This document shows, one piece after another, positions 47,066-48,358 of a DNA stretch of 48,358 nucleotides; position 1 is the first letter of the stretch; each line of letters begins with the position of its first letter. A model generated the notes under the pieces. It ran no database searches and had not been told where the DNA came from. It saw only the letters and a list, made by a program, of their open reading frames with translations. The DNA lies in assembly GCA_013286585.1 (NCBI GenBank), contig JABDFK010000011.1, positions 1 through 48,358 on the forward strand, read 5' to 3'. Source of the DNA: Deltaproteobacteria bacterium (GTDB taxonomy: Bacteria; Bdellovibrionota; Bdellovibrionia; Bdellovibrionales; Bdellovibrionaceae). Position numbers and translations under genes: made by a program.

Positions 47066-47493
47066 AATGCAGTTTTTTATTTTGCGTGCTAATCAGTCAT
47101 GCATCGGCAGCCACCGAGCCCACCTCTTGCACCGAAAAAAAATTAAACGTCAACGCACTCACCGACAAAATGAAGGTGCTTCAAGATCATCTCAAGGACA
47201 AAAATCTATCCTCCAGTGACCGTAAACAAATGGTCAAAAAAACCCTGGATGAAATGAATTGCCAGCTCGACATCACAGCCAACGAACCCAACCTAGCCAA
47301 CTCCCCGTCACGCTGGAAATCCATCCAATACCAAGACCTACTCAGCACCGCGCTGACCACCGACTGCGATGAAGACAAACAATCCTTCGCCATAAAATCC
47401 GCCGGAGCCGGCCAAGAACTCCTATCCACAGAGGCCACAAAACACGCCGAAGATTTCCTCAGCACCTACTGCGCCAAGAAGACTTCTAAGTAA
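47053..47493 (+). CDS. Small exported protein overlapping the transglycosylase gene
   Basis: The 146-residue protein has a signal peptide (MWILKCSFLFCVLISHASAAT). The mature part is helical and charged with four Cys (SCTEKK, MNCQLD, TDCDEDK, TYCAKK), suggesting two disulfides. No family recognised. The ATG lies 13 bases inside the end of the upstream gene, so the two are translationally coupled; it could be an inhibitor, chaperone or partner of the transglycosylase-like protein. Its coding strand is 65-75% A+C in its second half, part of the asymmetry next to element C. Confidence 0.65.
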   Translation: MWILKCSFLFCVLISHASAATEPTSCTEKKLNVNALTDKMKVLQDHLKDKNLSSSDRKQMVKKTLDEMNCQLDITANEPNLANSPSRWKSIQYQDLLSTALTTDCDEDKQSFAIKSAGAGQELLSTEATKHAEDFLSTYCAKKTSK

Positions 47494-47500
47494 GGCTTTC

Positions 47501-47673
47501 TTGTAAACGCTGGTCATTGGGGCTGGGGGTTGTCCCTTTTCAATTCCGGGGCCCACCCGTCCTTGGGTTCACCTGAATTTTTCACTGGGTACAGTGAAAA
47601 AACGCGTCACGCTTTCAGGAGCGCCCTCCATTGAAAAGGGACAACCCCCAGCCCCAATGACCGGTTCAGCAAG
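47501..47673 (+). repeat. Hairpin element C (variable-arm family)
   Basis: Perfect 33-base arms 47512-47544 and 47630-47662 are flanked by TTGTAAACGC on the left and GGTTCAGCAAG on the right. The core shares CCACCC.TCCTTGGGTTCAC and CGCCCTCCATT with element A but is interrupted by an extra hairpin (TTTTTCACTG/CAGTGAAAAA, 47578-47601). It fills the gap between converging genes. Confidence 0.85.
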
Positions 47674-47710
47674 ATATCCTTGTTAGAATAATTCTGGTCG
47701 CTTGACGAGC

Positions 47711-48235
47711 TTATATTCCTGCTTTGTGTCTTTCCTCATCATCAAGGAAGCTCTGAATTCCACCCTTCAATTGCGGGCGGTAGGCCAAATGCTGAATGTC
47801 GTAGATGAAGTTGTCGCCGGAAAGCCCTGGCACTTGCCACTCTGGTCCCATTCTGACTGCATCCACGGGGCAGGCCTCTTCGCAGAATCCGCAGTACACG
47901 CATCGTAGGATATCGATCTCGTATTTGATCGGATATTTTTCGACGCTAGGATCTTCGTGCTCGGCCGCCACGATCTTAATACAGTCGGCCGGACAGTTCG
48001 TTGAACACAGCATGCAGGCCGTGCAGCGAAGCGAGCCATCTTTCTTTACTGTTAAAACGTGATTGCCCTTAAAGCGTGGTGAGTATTCATATTTCTCTTC
48101 GGGATAATTCAGCGTCATCATCTGCTTTCGATTCAGCAGATTTTTCAGCATATGGCGGCCCGTGATCACCAGACCACCGAAGATTCCCAAGAGATACCAT
48201 TTACGTGCTTCGCCGGTTCTTTGAACTACGCTCAT
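47711..48235 (-). CDS. nuoI: NADH-quinone oxidoreductase subunit I
   Basis: The 174-residue protein has two 4Fe-4S cluster motifs: CTACMLCSTNCP and CVYCGFCEEACP, with the N-terminal amphipathic part (GGLVITGRHMLKNLL) and the NYPEEKYEYSPRFKG segment of NuoI. It carries clusters N6a/N6b in the peripheral arm of complex I. Its ATG overlaps the TGA of the gene upstream (ATGA), so it belongs to a nuo operon running in from the right edge. Confidence 0.93.
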   Translation of the reverse strand: MSVVQRTGEARKWYLLGIFGGLVITGRHMLKNLLNRKQMMTLNYPEEKYEYSPRFKGNHVLTVKKDGSLRCTACMLCSTNCPADCIKIVAAEHEDPSVEKYPIKYEIDILRCVYCGFCEEACPVDAVRMGPEWQVPGLSGDNFIYDIQHLAYRPQLKGGIQSFLDDEERHKAGI

Positions 48236-48358
48236 ACACTACCTCTTTTGAAAACAAATTCGTTTTTCTTTCGATGCTCTAGCATGACCTGATCCGCTGG
48301 ACGCGAAGCTTCGGTCAGTAGTTGCGAGTCCAGGCGAATCGTCAACTGATGACCCGCC
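48232..48358 (-). CDS. C-terminal end of a nuo-operon gene (partial)
   Basis: An open frame enters from the window edge and ends at TGA, overlapping the nuoI ATG. The 41 visible residues (HQLTIRLDSQLL...EFVFKRGSV) are hydrophilic, so this is not the membrane subunit NuoH; a large soluble subunit such as NuoG would fit. Identity is inferred from operon context only. Confidence 0.5.
   Translation of the reverse strand, partial: AGHQLTIRLDSQLLTEASRPADQVMLEHRKKNEFVFKRGSV

Noticed and set aside
36998-47673. Elements A-C as CRISPR repeats or integron attC sites
   Set aside because: They are kilobases apart, not arrayed; they lack regular spacers and cassettes, and the arms are perfect rather than attC-like. 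The nearby Xer protein looks like a housekeeping recombinase.

Overview
The window looks like chromosomal DNA from a predatory or predator-related bacterium of the Bdellovibrionota, most likely Bdellovibrio-like. The basis is the combination of a core proteobacterial-type translation/transcription cluster with many exported, Cys-rich or lipoprotein-type orphans, a lytic-transglycosylase-like exoprotein, NtrY/NtrX, a RibB with a dead GTP cyclohydrolase II domain, and a Bdellovibrio-style flagellin. No species can be proved from the sequence alone.

Layout. 1-2.95 kb: exported orphans, a Fax-type GST, a BamE-like lipoprotein and a secreted HExxH peptidase. 3-18 kb (all minus strand): a long information-processing block, read in the order rlmB-like methyltransferase, tRNA-Thr(TGT), tRNA-Tyr, tRNA-Gly, tRNA-Thr(GGT), tuf, tRNA-Trp, secE, nusG, rplK, rplA, rplJ, rplL, rpoB, rpoC, closed by a strong hairpin terminator. 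The four-tRNA-tuf order is the same as the E. coli thrU-tyrU-glyT-thrT-tufB operon. 18-22 kb: a GNAT gene and pyrF (minus), divergent from a two-domain cyclic-nucleotide-binding protein and a type 3 proS (plus). 22-29.5 kb (minus): Gly-rich lipoprotein, ntrX/ntrY two-component pair, a small orphan, and riboflavin genes ribE-ribBX-ribH. 29.5-35.7 kb: an exported orphan, YceI, a DUF2541-like protein, clpB, and a small zinc-ribbon-like protein. 36-38.7 kb: flagellin with a long leader, a lipoprotein, and a charge-segregated Lys-rich/acidic protein. 38.7-48.4 kb: a sigma-54 activator without receiver domain, a Xer-type recombinase, an outer-membrane protein, a coiled-coil exoprotein, recO, an orphan, a transglycosylase-like exoprotein with its overlapping small partner, and nuoI with the tail of the gene before it.

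Most unusual feature. Three intergenic hairpin elements (36998-37111, 43990-44110, 47501-47673) share short ends (TTGTAAACG... and ...ACCGGTTC.CAA) and a central core, but have variable inverted-repeat arms; in two copies the arms are perfectly matched. A fourth, unrelated hairpin (24442-24557) lies between ntrY and ntrX. Next to each of the four, on one side only, several hundred bases show strong strand asymmetry: the strand that reads 5'->3' away from the hairpin is about 60-75% G+T. It does not matter whether the sequence is coding or which strand is transcribed. Neither gene content nor replication-strand skew explains this, and it may mark a local, hairpin-directed mutational or DNA-exchange process.
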